Below are positions 51,641 through 59,393 of a stretch of DNA of 64,000 nt, in pieces (the first letter of the stretch is position 1; each line of letters opens with the position of its first letter). This stretch comes from Eubacterium sp. GTDB lineage: Bacteria > Bacillota > Clostridia > Lachnospirales > Lachnospiraceae. The notes under the pieces are model-generated. The model was not told the DNA's origin. It saw only the letters and a list, made by a program, of their open reading frames with translations, and made no database searches. Where the stretch lies: assembly GCA_017619835.1 (NCBI GenBank), contig JAFZRN010000034.1:1-64000 (forward strand), in the 5' to 3' direction. The translations under genes and the position numbers were made by a program.

Positions 51641-52511
51641 TGCAAATGAGATCACAGAAAGATACATGGATTCAATCCTTATCGAGCAGAGGCTGATCGG
51701 CTCGACAGTGGCTGATATAAGAACAGAGTTCTGGGGCGAAAAGTTTGACATGCCGGTGATGACACCGGCTTTTTCGCATCTCGGCCAGATGAATGGAAGA
51801 GAGCTTACGGGACTCGAGGAATACTCGATTGCCGCTAAAAATCTGAATATCCTGAATTTTTGTGGTATGATGGAAAATGATTTGTTCCGGAAGATCATCG
51901 ACACAGGAGCAAAGACGGTAAGGATAGTAAAACCGTATGCCGATAACGCCAAGGTCCGTGACCAGATGCAGTTTGCGGATGACGCAGGAGCCTTTGGAAT
52001 CGGTATGGATATCGACCACATTTTCGGTGAAAAAGGCTATGATGTGGTCATCGGTGAGGAGATGACTGCACAGACAGCGGATATGCTGGCCTCCTATGTT
52101 ATGTCAACCAAACTGCCGTTTGTGGTAAAAGGAGTTCTCAGCGTGAGAGATGCTCTTATATGTGCGGAGATCGGAGCAAAAGCTATCATCGTAAGTCATC
52201 ATCACGGCAGGATGCCTTATGCGGTTCCGCCTATGAAGGTGATTCCGGAGATAAAAGACGCGCTTAAAGGTAAGGATGTTAAGATAATTGTTGACTGCGG
52301 TATCGCGAGCGGTGCAGATGTTTATAAGGCTCTTGCGCTCGGAGCAGATGCTGCGGCAGTCGGAAGATCGATGATGCCGTCACTTGAAAAGGACGGAATC
52401 GATGGAGTTACCGAATTCATAAGGTCGGTCGGAAATGAACTGAGATTCATTATGAGCTGCACCGGATTCGAGAGAGTAGATGATATGGATGCCTCGGCAT
52501 TACATATGTAA
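51618..52511 (+). CDS. FMN-dependent alpha-hydroxy acid oxidising enzyme-like protein
   Basis: 297 residues starting at GTG 51618, with AAGGAGG in the end of the previous gene. It has the barrel features of lactate oxidase/glycolate oxidase relatives: MTPAFSHLGQMNGRELTGLEEYSIAAKNL, a Lys in FVVKGVLSVRDALICAEIGAKAIIVSHHHGRMPYAVPP (the family reads SNHGGR), and IIVDCGIASGADVYKALALGADAAAVGR for the FMN phosphate. It is about 50 residues shorter than usual. SHHHGR keeps the Arg, but the Asn is changed to His, so the substrate may differ from 2-hydroxy acids. Confidence 0.78.
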   Translation: MGYTRLSDANEITERYMDSILIEQRLIGSTVADIRTEFWGEKFDMPVMTPAFSHLGQMNGRELTGLEEYSIAAKNLNILNFCGMMENDLFRKIIDTGAKTVRIVKPYADNAKVRDQMQFADDAGAFGIGMDIDHIFGEKGYDVVIGEEMTAQTADMLASYVMSTKLPFVVKGVLSVRDALICAEIGAKAIIVSHHHGRMPYAVPPMKVIPEIKDALKGKDVKIIVDCGIASGADVYKALALGADAAAVGRSMMPSLEKDGIDGVTEFIRSVGNELRFIMSCTGFERVDDMDASALHM

Positions 52512-52560
52512 ATAGCATAACTTAATATCATAAATAATTACAAAGTGGAGGAAAAAGTAA

Positions 52561-53298
52561 TTGGCTAAACAGAATATATTCGACAACGATACCTTTTTCG
52601 AAGGCTACAAGGGGATCAGGGATAATGAGGTAAATGCAAATAATATCTATGAGATACCGGCACTTTTCTCACTGCTTCCCGATCTTACGGGAAAGAAGAT
52701 CCTGGACCTTGGCTGCGGATTCGGAGAGCACTGCAAAAAGTTTATAGAGATGGGGGCAGACAGTGTTGTCGGAATCGACATTTCGGAAAAGATGCTTGAA
52801 CTAGCCAGAAAAGAAAACAGTGATCCGAAGATAACTTATCTCAATATGGCGATGGAGGATATCAAAGAGATCGAGGGTCCGTTCGATATAGTTGTAAGCT
52901 CACTCGCGCTTCATTATGTTGAAGATTTTTCGGGCGTTGTGAAAAATGTCTATGATCTGCTTGACGAGGGCGGCGCATTTGTATTCTCTCAGGAGCATCC
53001 GCTTAATACATCATTTTCGGGAAAAGACAGATGGACGAAGGATGAGAACGGAAAGAAGCTTCATGTTAATCTTTCGAACTACTGCATCGAGAGAGAGAAT
53101 GAGTGTGAATGGTTTGTCGATGGCGTTAAGAGATATCACAGGATGTTTTCGACCATCGTCAATACGCTAATCGGGGCAGGCTTTACGATAGAGAAGATGA
53201 TAGAGCCGGTGCCGACACCGGAGATACTCGAGAAGTATCCATGGTATGAGGATAACTTCCATAAGCCCGACTTCCTGCTTGTGAAGTCTGTAAAATAA
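52561..53298 (+). CDS. Class I SAM-dependent methyltransferase
   Basis: 245 residues starting at TTG 52561 with GGAGG about eight bases upstream. Motif I KKILDLGCGFGEHCKKFIEMGADSVVGIDIS, then LNMAMEDIKEIEGPFDIVVSSLALHYVEDFSGVVKNVYDLLDEGGAFVFSQEHPL. The catalytic region is typical of Methyltransf_11/25 with an extra GKDRWTKDENGKKLHVNLSNY insert. A small molecule is the likely substrate. Its stop codon is followed at once by the GCAACTCGGG element. Confidence 0.83.
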   Translation: MAKQNIFDNDTFFEGYKGIRDNEVNANNIYEIPALFSLLPDLTGKKILDLGCGFGEHCKKFIEMGADSVVGIDISEKMLELARKENSDPKITYLNMAMEDIKEIEGPFDIVVSSLALHYVEDFSGVVKNVYDLLDEGGAFVFSQEHPLNTSFSGKDRWTKDENGKKLHVNLSNYCIERENECEWFVDGVKRYHRMFSTIVNTLIGAGFTIEKMIEPVPTPEILEKYPWYEDNFHKPDFLLVKSVK

Positions 53299-53331
53299 TG
53301 CAACTCGGGTACGGGGGTTTGTCACATTTTG
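53298..53331 (+). repeat. GCAACTCGGG element plus half TTTGTCACATTTTG repeat
   Basis: ATGCAACTCGGGTACGGGGG starts at the last base of the stop codon, one change from the copy at 28329. A half copy of the second family (TTTGTCACATTTTG) follows at 53318-53331. Confidence 0.6.
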
Positions 53332-53405
53332 TATTTACTGTTTCAAAATATGATCCGGATATGGTATAATACCCAAAGTATGGTTTTATACAGGAGGATG
53401 GTTTT

Positions 53406-53915
53406 ATGTATGAAAAGAATACTTTATTAAAATTCCTTGTGGGACTCGCACTTATGTCAGTAGGACTTTTCCTGCTGTTTAACCGTGTGCATGTTGGCTC
53501 TGCCGGATTTGGCTGGGGAAGACTCAGTTTCGGATTCTTCAGTATGCCTTCGGGTCTCGTTATAGTACCTTTTATCATCGGTATCGTATGGATATTCATC
53601 AGTGAAGGTTCGATCGCCGCAAAGATATTTACTGTTATCTCGATACTTTTTATTATCGCTGCGATCATTATGAATACAACTTTCTGGGTAGACAGGATGA
53701 CAATGTTTGACTGGATCCTGATTCTTACAATGATCTTCGGCGGAGGAGCAGTTTGCTTTACAATCCTCTTCAAGGATCCGTTCCCTGTAGAAGGAAAGAA
53801 TAGTCCCGAAGCTGAGAAGTATAAGAAGGAAGCTGAGGAAGAAGCTAAAAAAGTAAAGAATCTTGAGAAGGAGCTCGAAGCGCTCAAGAAGACAGTTGAT
53901 GATAAGAACGCTTAG
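53406..53915 (+). CDS. Membrane protein with C-terminal coiled coil, unknown function
   Basis: 169 residues with four membrane helices (LLKFLVGLALMSVGLFLLF, SGLVIVPFIIGIVWIFI, IFTVISILFIIAAIIM, FDWILILTMIFGGGAVCFTILF) and a Glu/Lys-rich coiled coil (EAEKYKKEAEEEAKKVKNLEKELEALKKTV) at 130-165. A VGSAGFGWGRLSFGFFSMPSG loop follows helix 1. No family is recognised. AGGAGG precedes the ATG, and a strong terminator follows. Possibly a membrane scaffold or stress protein. Confidence 0.68.
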   Translation: MYEKNTLLKFLVGLALMSVGLFLLFNRVHVGSAGFGWGRLSFGFFSMPSGLVIVPFIIGIVWIFISEGSIAAKIFTVISILFIIAAIIMNTTFWVDRMTMFDWILILTMIFGGGAVCFTILFKDPFPVEGKNSPEAEKYKKEAEEEAKKVKNLEKELEALKKTVDDKNA

Positions 53916-53945
53916 AGTGTTCGAAGACATTTTCATAAATGATAG

Positions 53946-53984
53946 GAAGGAAGCCGGAAAATGTGCCGGTTTCCTTCTTTTTTG
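53946..53984 (+). terminator. Rho-independent terminator
   Basis: Arms 53946-53957 and 53966-53977 pair over 12 bp with one G-T, followed by T-rich sequence. Confidence 0.87.
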
Positions 53985-54086
53985 TTTTAATTATCTATGG
54001 ATTGTGATAAATTAGTAAAGATAGTGATATAAAACGCAGGGGCATGATTATATAATCATCATATCACAGTGAAAGGTAGTATTGAT

Positions 54087-56150
54087 ATGAGCAGAAAACA
54101 ATCTAAAAGTATCTTAGGCATTTTTGCCATTCTTATCATGATGCATCATCTCGGCCAGAAGGCTTCGGCTTCCTGGGTTCCGGCTACGGTAAGGCAGCAC
54201 GGACTTGAGGTGTTCGTTCCGATAGGTTATCTTCTGGTTTCGTTTTTCTTCTTCTGTTCGGGCTACGGCCTCATCAAGAGCATGAATTCAAAAGAGGATT
54301 ATTTCAAGGGCTTTCTGATAAAGAGGCTGAACAGGCTTCTTATGGTCTTTGTGATAACCCAGATAATCTACTTCGTTTTCAGGATCGTTTACAGCGTGCT
54401 CGGACTGCCGGTCAATCCGTATTCATGGTATGTCTATACGATAATAGTTCTCTATATCGGATTCTTCCTGATATATCGAAAGTTCGGGGATAAAAAGAAG
54501 ACAGCGCTAATCCTGATGGCTGCCTGGATCCTCGCTTATAGCATAATCTGCTATCTTCAGATAAGAGGTAACTGGTGGATAAATTCGGCGCCGGTATTCC
54601 TGGTCGGAATATATATTGCGGATCATGAGAAGAGTGAAAAACCTGATAAAAAGAAAAGTATTATAGGATTTACCGTTCTCGGCGTCATTTTCATTGCTGC
54701 TTTTATTCTGTCCGAGAATCTTCCGGCAATCTATAACATGCTCCACTTGACGAATTACGGGATCATCAACTTTGTCATAGTTCTGCTCCAGATCGTCTGC
54801 GGCTCGGCATTCAGCCTTATCTTTTACAAGATCGCCGTACTTACGACGAAGGAAGTTAAAGAGGGTGAGGAAGAGAGTGAAATGCGGGATGGTTTCCTTC
54901 GGAAGGCCATGCTTTTCTACGGGGAAATGACACTCGAGTTTTACCTGATCCACGGCCTTTTTGTCCAGCTCTTCGGACATCATTTTATGAATGATACGAC
55001 CAAGCCGGTCTGTTATATAAAGAATATTTTTGTTTATGTGATCGTCGTATTCATAGTTGCGACTGCGGCGGCATTTGCGATTAAAAAGGTGGCAGACCTT
55101 TTAATCGGCCTTTACGAAAAGGCGCCCACTTTCCGGAAATTCTGTAATGATCAGAAAAGATATTGCATCATTGTGATTGCGATCATTGCCGTGATCACTG
55201 TCATATCCGGGGTAAACAGATATAAAACCTCGGCTGATGCCAAGCCGGAGCTTGAGAAATATCAGAAGGAGTTCATCACAAATGTCGACGTGAACGGTAC
55301 TTCGGTCGCGACTTATGTGGTAGGAGAGGGCGACTATACGGTCGTGCTTCTTGGGTCCGAGGATAATCCCTGCTCGACACTTTACCTAAGGCCGGTTGCC
55401 GATAAGATATCCGACCGCTATAAGGTGATCGTTATCGACTATCCCGGAAAGGGCTTCAGCGACGAGTCCGATGCCGAGAGGACAAATGATTTCTTTGTGG
55501 ATGTGATCCACCAGACTTTAGGAAAGCTTGGGATAGCGGAGAATATCATCCTGGTTCCGGACCTTACTTCGGGACTTTATGCCTATAAATATATCGATAA
55601 ATATCCGGCCGAAGTGGCCGGGTTTGTGGGAGTAGATGCTCTGGTACCTGCCGCAGCAACTCATTTCCTTGAAGGAAATTATAATAACGTGGATGAATAT
55701 GTCTGGTTCATGAAGAGGATCGTCCGCTATGAGGGGCTTCTGCAGAAGCTGATGGTGGGCACGGGCTACATCAAGGTGCAGATGCCGATTTATGAATATC
55801 TCTTCTACGGAAGCGGGCTGAAGAAATATTATCCGATTATGGAGGAAATGTTTGTGCGCCGCTACATGCAGGAGGCCGAACTTGGCGAGCAGGCGATCAT
55901 CTATGATAACTGCATGGAGGTTGCAGACTTTAAGCTGCCTTCGGATATGCCGGCGGAGTTTCTTCTAGATGACTGGATCAAATCGAATAACATGTTCGGT
56001 GTGAAGTGGTCATCGCAATATAAAAAGATGATAACGAATGAGGATATTCAGTCAGTTGATCTTATCACCGGAGACCCTTACGTTATCTACTACAATCCCG
56101 ATATCATCGCCAAAAAGATAGACGATCTTATGGAGAGGATTGAAAACTAA
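54087..56150 (+). CDS. Acyltransferase-3 membrane protein fused to an alpha/beta hydrolase-like domain
   Basis: About 687 residues from ATG 54087 (GAAAGG ten bases upstream; the GTG 54069 start is weaker). Residues 10-340 form ten membrane helices of the OafA-like acyltransferase-3 type, with HH (20-21) in the first helix and FFFFCSGYGLIKSM. After a further helix (about 359-375) comes a hydrolase-like domain at about 400-670 (VVLLGSEDNPCSTLYLRPVADKISDRYKVIVIDYPGKGFSDES). The nucleophile elbow reads VPDLTSG, so the GxSxG serine is missing and the domain may be inactive. The fusion could move and sense acyl groups on wall polymers. Confidence 0.75.
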   Translation: MSRKQSKSILGIFAILIMMHHLGQKASASWVPATVRQHGLEVFVPIGYLLVSFFFFCSGYGLIKSMNSKEDYFKGFLIKRLNRLLMVFVITQIIYFVFRIVYSVLGLPVNPYSWYVYTIIVLYIGFFLIYRKFGDKKKTALILMAAWILAYSIICYLQIRGNWWINSAPVFLVGIYIADHEKSEKPDKKKSIIGFTVLGVIFIAAFILSENLPAIYNMLHLTNYGIINFVIVLLQIVCGSAFSLIFYKIAVLTTKEVKEGEEESEMRDGFLRKAMLFYGEMTLEFYLIHGLFVQLFGHHFMNDTTKPVCYIKNIFVYVIVVFIVATAAAFAIKKVADLLIGLYEKAPTFRKFCNDQKRYCIIVIAIIAVITVISGVNRYKTSADAKPELEKYQKEFITNVDVNGTSVATYVVGEGDYTVVLLGSEDNPCSTLYLRPVADKISDRYKVIVIDYPGKGFSDESDAERTNDFFVDVIHQTLGKLGIAENIILVPDLTSGLYAYKYIDKYPAEVAGFVGVDALVPAAATHFLEGNYNNVDEYVWFMKRIVRYEGLLQKLMVGTGYIKVQMPIYEYLFYGSGLKKYYPIMEEMFVRRYMQEAELGEQAIIYDNCMEVADFKLPSDMPAEFLLDDWIKSNNMFGVKWSSQYKKMITNEDIQSVDLITGDPYVIYYNPDIIAKKIDDLMERIEN

Positions 56151-56155
56151 ATGTG

Positions 56156-56197
56156 AAAAAAATGTGTCCGGGGTCTGACCCCGGACACATTTTTTTC
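56156..56197. terminator. Strong GGGGTCTGACCCC hairpin terminator
   Basis: ATGTGTCCGGGGTC (56162-56175) and its exact complement (56177-56190) flank a single T, with A and T runs extending the stem. A related GGGGTCAGGCCCC hairpin lies at 63024. Confidence 0.88.
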
Positions 56198-56205
56198 GCA
56201 TTTTG

Positions 56206-56237
56206 ACCGCTTGGTGCATGAGTGTGTACCGCTTGGT
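56206..56237 (+). promoter_or_regulatory. Direct repeats with LytTR geometry
   Basis: Two identical ACCGCTTGGT copies (56206-56215 and 56228-56237) start 22 bp apart, separated by 12 bases. LytTR-type regulators bind 9-10 bp direct repeats with about 12-13 bp between them. They end ten bases before the -35 box. Confidence 0.72.
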
Positions 56238-56247
56238 AGAGTGCCTA

Positions 56248-56276
56248 TTGTGTTTGATATTCGATTAATGTAAGAT
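56248..56276 (+). promoter_or_regulatory. Promoter of the LytTR-DUF3021 operon
   Basis: TTGTGT (56248-56253), 17-base spacer, TAAGAT (56271-56276). The moderate -35 suits activation from the upstream repeats. Confidence 0.6.
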
Positions 56277-56346
56277 GTGCACATAGGAAAGGACGTCCCT
56301 ATAAAAATTCCTAATCAAATGATATCAGAAAGTTGAGATAAAAAAA

Positions 56347-56799
56347 TTGAAGGTAGAAATTAAGAAAGATCAGTCGGTTCAGGCTGCATATGTCGAGATT
56401 CACTGTAAAGAGATAACTACAGATGTGACGAGACTGAAAACGTATATCGATAACTATAAGACGGGGATTAAGGGCTCGCAGGATGGTGAGGTACATATTG
56501 TCCCGCTGAACGAGATACTCTATGTAGAAACTGTCGACAAGAAGACATTTATCTATACCGAGAGTAAGGTCCTGGGCTCCGATAAAAGGCTCTATGAGAT
56601 AGAAGAGCTTCTTGATGGAAGAGACTTCTTCAGGTGTTCGAAGTCCGTGATCATTAATCTAACGAAGGTTACGAAGCTGAAGCCCGAGATCACGAGAAAT
56701 ATCCTGGCCACGCTTACGAACGGTGAGGTGGTAGTTGTATCGAGACGTTATGCGGTTGAGCTGAAGAAACTGCTCGGAATTGGAGGTCAAAATGAGTAG
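56347..56799 (+). CDS. LytTR DNA-binding domain regulator
   Basis: 150 residues, TTG 56347 start (the ribosome site is poor). Residues about 45-145 are a LytTR domain: EVHIVPLNEILYVETVDKKTFIYTESKVLGSDKRLYEIEELLDGRDFFRCSKSVIINLTKVTKLKPE. The N-terminal 40 residues (VQAAYVEIHCKEITTDVTRL) replace a receiver domain, so it is not a phosphorelay regulator. It pairs with the membrane protein downstream as in LytTR regulatory systems of streptococci, where a membrane partner restrains the regulator. The upstream repeats suggest that it controls itself. Confidence 0.85.
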   Translation: MKVEIKKDQSVQAAYVEIHCKEITTDVTRLKTYIDNYKTGIKGSQDGEVHIVPLNEILYVETVDKKTFIYTESKVLGSDKRLYEIEELLDGRDFFRCSKSVIINLTKVTKLKPEITRNILATLTNGEVVVVSRRYAVELKKLLGIGGQNE

Positions 56800-57232
56800 A
56801 ATTAAAGATATGTTAAAGATAATAAGAAATGGTATGGCATTTGCCTATTCCTGGTTGGTCATCTGCATAGTATTAGCCGGCCTTATAAACGGCGCGGAAA
56901 CAGTGAGCCTGATTGTGCTTGCAAAAACATTCTTACTTTGCCTGTGGGGCGTGATAGCATTTGTCATCTGCTTTATGAATGAAAGCGTAAAGAAAAAAGG
57001 CTTTATATTCTCGCTGACTCTGTTCTATATCCTGTTCATCCCAGTTGAAATTGTGATGTTCTACTTTATGGGAGTCTTTGTGACAGGTGGAAATGTCACG
57101 GCCTGGATTTTATTCGGCTCAATAGTTGTGATCGGGTATGTAGTATCAATCCTGATCGACACATTTATCATGAAGAAGAAGGCTGTTGAGTATACAGAAA
57201 AAATGCAGGAGTACGTAAAGAATCGTAAGTAA
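56792..57232 (+). CDS. DUF3021 family membrane protein
   Basis: About 146 residues from ATG 56792, with GGAGG five bases upstream; it overlaps the LytTR gene by eight bases. Four membrane helices: MAFAYSWLVICIVLAGLING, IVLAKTFLLCLWGVIAFVICFM, GFIFSLTLFYILFIPVEIVMFYFMGVFV and TAWILFGSIVVIGYVVSILIDTFI. DUF3021 genes commonly follow LytTR genes in Firmicutes, and the product probably holds the regulator inactive at the membrane until an unknown signal releases it (inference). Confidence 0.82.
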   Translation: MSRIKDMLKIIRNGMAFAYSWLVICIVLAGLINGAETVSLIVLAKTFLLCLWGVIAFVICFMNESVKKKGFIFSLTLFYILFIPVEIVMFYFMGVFVTGGNVTAWILFGSIVVIGYVVSILIDTFIMKKKAVEYTEKMQEYVKNRK

Positions 57233-57234
57233 AA

Positions 57235-57289
57235 ATGAAACCCGGGACGGCGGAACGGTTGCAACCGTTCCGCCGTCCCCGAGTTTCAT
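57235..57289. terminator. Very stable hairpin between convergent genes
   Basis: An 18-bp perfect core (57244-57261 with 57262-57279) plus ATGAAA/TTTCAT flanks. It contains AACTCGGGGACGG in reverse (57273-57285), linking it to the GCAACTCGGGG repeat family. T runs follow. Confidence 0.88.
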
Positions 57290-57305
57290 TTTCAAAATCT
57301 TTTTT

Positions 57306-57629
57306 TCAGATAATATTATCTCTATCCTGTCTGTTATAAAGAAATCTGCGGACTTCCATTATTTTTTCATCGCCGTTTGGGATTACTACATAGTAAACAA
57401 CGAAGTTTTTTACATATATTCTGTAGTATGGGTATTCACGATGTTTGGAAGAATGATAGGGTTCAAAGCTTTCACATACGGGAAGCCGTTTAAGGATTGC
57501 TTTTTCAACAGAATCTATTAATGCATCTGCTGCTTCTGGATTAAGCAATTCATTTCTTATATATGAAATCTTTTCGCTGATATCTTCATAAAACAAGGGG
57601 AGATAGCTTAGTTTATAGGTATTTTTCAT
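57306..57629 (-). CDS. RelE/ParE-family toxin
   Basis: 107 residues. The beta sheet and helix pattern is YKLSYLPLFYEDISEKISYIRNELLNPEAADALIDSVEKAILKRLPVCESFEPY, then YRIYVKNFVVYYVVIPNGDEKIMEVRRFLYNRQDRDNII. The final RRFLYNRQD holds the Arg and Tyr residues usual in ribosome-dependent RelE/YoeB-like nucleases, though ParE-like gyrase inhibition cannot be excluded. It directly follows its antitoxin (no gap). AT-rich compared with neighbours, in keeping with a mobile toxin-antitoxin unit. Confidence 0.88.
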   Translation of the reverse strand: MKNTYKLSYLPLFYEDISEKISYIRNELLNPEAADALIDSVEKAILKRLPVCESFEPYHSSKHREYPYYRIYVKNFVVYYVVIPNGDEKIMEVRRFLYNRQDRDNII

Positions 57630-57878
57630 TTATCTACCTCTTAGTTTTGAAAAGACCTCATCATGTGTTAATCGAACGTCCGTGTTCTTTGCTATTTTGT
57701 CAGCTGCATCTAAGGCATATTCAATGTCATCTGTTAATTTTGAATAAGCTTCAAGACTTAGAACAACCATGGATCCATAGCCGTTTTTTGTAAGATATAC
57801 CGGAGATCCTGATTGGACTGTATTTTCAATATCTGTGAATTTGTTTCTTAAATCCGAAACCGGTCGTATTTGTATCAT
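57630..57878 (-). CDS. Phd/YefM-family antitoxin
   Basis: About 82 residues from the internal ATG with AAGGGG seven bases upstream on the reverse strand. The N-terminal Phd DNA-binding fold is IQIRPVSDLRNKFTDIENTVQSGSPVYLTKNGYGSMVVLSLEAYSKL. The disordered C-terminus (DKIAKNTDVRLTHDEVFSKLRGR) wraps the toxin. It precedes the toxin gene in one operon and probably represses it at the palindrome 57891-57908. Confidence 0.88.
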   Translation of the reverse strand: MIQIRPVSDLRNKFTDIENTVQSGSPVYLTKNGYGSMVVLSLEAYSKLTDDIEYALDAADKIAKNTDVRLTHDEVFSKLRGR

Positions 57879-57890
57879 AGTAATACCCCT

Positions 57891-57908
57891 TATCACAATT
57901 CTGATAAA
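57891..57908. promoter_or_regulatory. Probable toxin-antitoxin operator
   Basis: TTATCA-CAATTC-TGATAA, perfect 6-bp arms, 13 bases upstream of the antitoxin start. Confidence 0.6.
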
Positions 57909-57987
57909 ATTATGCCATCTATGTTTTGATTCTACCCTATATAGCTGAATTATGCAACAATAAAAAATACATTTTCGGGTGAAACCG

Positions 57988-58593
57988 TCATCTTTTATAT
58001 AAAGATTTCCAGAAGTCGATGATACGTCGATAGTCTCTGATCATCTTGTCGACATCGACCTCGCCTTCCTGCTGCATACGATAAACATAACCTTCCGAAG
58101 CTAAAAACATATCCTGATACATAAGTTCAAGGTCAAGACCTTCCTTATAATCATCGGGATTCAGCTTTGGAAGGGTTTTGTTTGTTTTAAGAGCAGTATA
58201 TGGACCGATTATCTTCTGAATCTCGCTTTTAATCTCTTCTTCGTCCTCATAGTAAGCCTTAATTGCAAAGTTGCTCATGTCCGGATATTTCCTCATCATT
58301 TCAGCCTTGGCAAGAAGACCCTTATACATCATCTCAAATATATCGGTCTCGTTGTAGCAGCCCGATTCCATAAGATATTTCATGGTGAGCTCCTCAGCCT
58401 TCTTCATAAGAAATAGATAGAGCTCCTTTTTGTTTTTGAAATAAAAGAAGAGGAGTGACTTGCTGATATCGGCCTCATTTGCAATCTCAAGCATGGGACT
58501 TTTTTTATATGAATTTTTTGAAAAGACGCGGAAGCCTGCATTAAGGATCCGGTCCTGCTTCTCCTGCGGAAGCGCATAAAACTTTTCGTTCAT
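57988..58593 (-). CDS. TetR family transcriptional regulator
   Basis: 201 residues. The TetR helix-turn-helix is at 10-55: ILNAGFRVFSKNSYKKSPMLEIANEADISKSLLFFYFKNKKELYLFLMKKAEEL. The C-terminal ligand-binding domain is helical and unspecific. It is the last gene of the ABC transporter operon (ATPase, permease, TetR), eight bases after the permease gene. It probably represses the operon through sites near 60347-60395. The inducer is probably the exported compound or one that needs export. Confidence 0.85.
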   Translation of the reverse strand: MNEKFYALPQEKQDRILNAGFRVFSKNSYKKSPMLEIANEADISKSLLFFYFKNKKELYLFLMKKAEELTMKYLMESGCYNETDIFEMMYKGLLAKAEMMRKYPDMSNFAIKAYYEDEEEIKSEIQKIIGPYTALKTNKTLPKLNPDDYKEGLDLELMYQDMFLASEGYVYRMQQEGEVDVDKMIRDYRRIIDFWKSLYKR

Positions 58594-58601
58594 TTTTTCT
58601 C

Positions 58602-59390
58602 CTAAGCGGAAATGTCTTTCTTGTTATACTTGATATAGCCGATTACAATGCATATGACCATGATCACCATTCCGCATGCAAGATACTCAGCATTGATTTC
58701 TTTTTCGTTGATGATATCAGCGCCCTCGGTAAACCCGAAGGGTGTGATATATTTTAGCGCCTTCGCATCGTCTGATATGTTGGCCATGATATTAAGAAGA
58801 TACATGAGTCCGGCTATTCCGACGCCGATACCGATCCCCGACTTCTTGATAAATGCCGAGATACCGAAGCAGATTCCGGCAATCTCAATCTGCATAAGAA
58901 AATATGCGAGATGGAAGAGGAGAAGCTCCTCCCAGAATACCTTTTCATCGATCATAACGATCGAAGCGACGGAGCAGATAAGCACGATCACATTAAGAAT
59001 GATTATAATGACAAATGTGCTGGCCAGCTTTTCCGTAATGACCCTGTTACGTGAAACGGGATGAGTCAGCAGAAACTCAGCAGTGCGGTCACGTTCCTCT
59101 TTCATAAGAGCAGTGATACCGATTATCGCTGCGAAGAAAGCGCCGCCTATTCCAAGCATGTTTCCGCCCTCAACCGCATAATAACCGATAAGGGTTCCGA
59201 AATTCAGCTGATCCATTCCAAATGCCGCCGTAAAGTTTCCCATCGAAGAAAACATCTCGTTAACGCCCTCCATCTGGGACTCCATATCCGGATACATCAG
59301 AACGCACATCGCAACCAGAAGCCCGATCGAAAGGCTCCATATGATGATCGCAAGTTTTTGTGATTTTATTTCCTGTTTAAAAATTGTCAT
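58602..59390 (-). CDS. ABC-2 type transporter permease
   Basis: 262 residues, six membrane helices of the ABC2_membrane_3-like type (LAIIIWSLSIGLLVAMCVLMYPDM, ALMKEERDRTAEFLLTHPVSRNRVITEKLASTFVIIIILNVIVLIC). ERDRTAEFLLTHPVSR is the coupling motif of the NatB-like/lantibiotic-immunity type. Acts with the ATPase upstream, three bases apart. Substrate unknown. Confidence 0.86.
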   Translation of the reverse strand: MTIFKQEIKSQKLAIIIWSLSIGLLVAMCVLMYPDMESQMEGVNEMFSSMGNFTAAFGMDQLNFGTLIGYYAVEGGNMLGIGGAFFAAIIGITALMKEERDRTAEFLLTHPVSRNRVITEKLASTFVIIIILNVIVLICSVASIVMIDEKVFWEELLLFHLAYFLMQIEIAGICFGISAFIKKSGIGIGVGIAGLMYLLNIMANISDDAKALKYITPFGFTEGADIINEKEINAEYLACGMVIMVICIVIGYIKYNKKDISA

Positions 59391-59393
59391 TTT

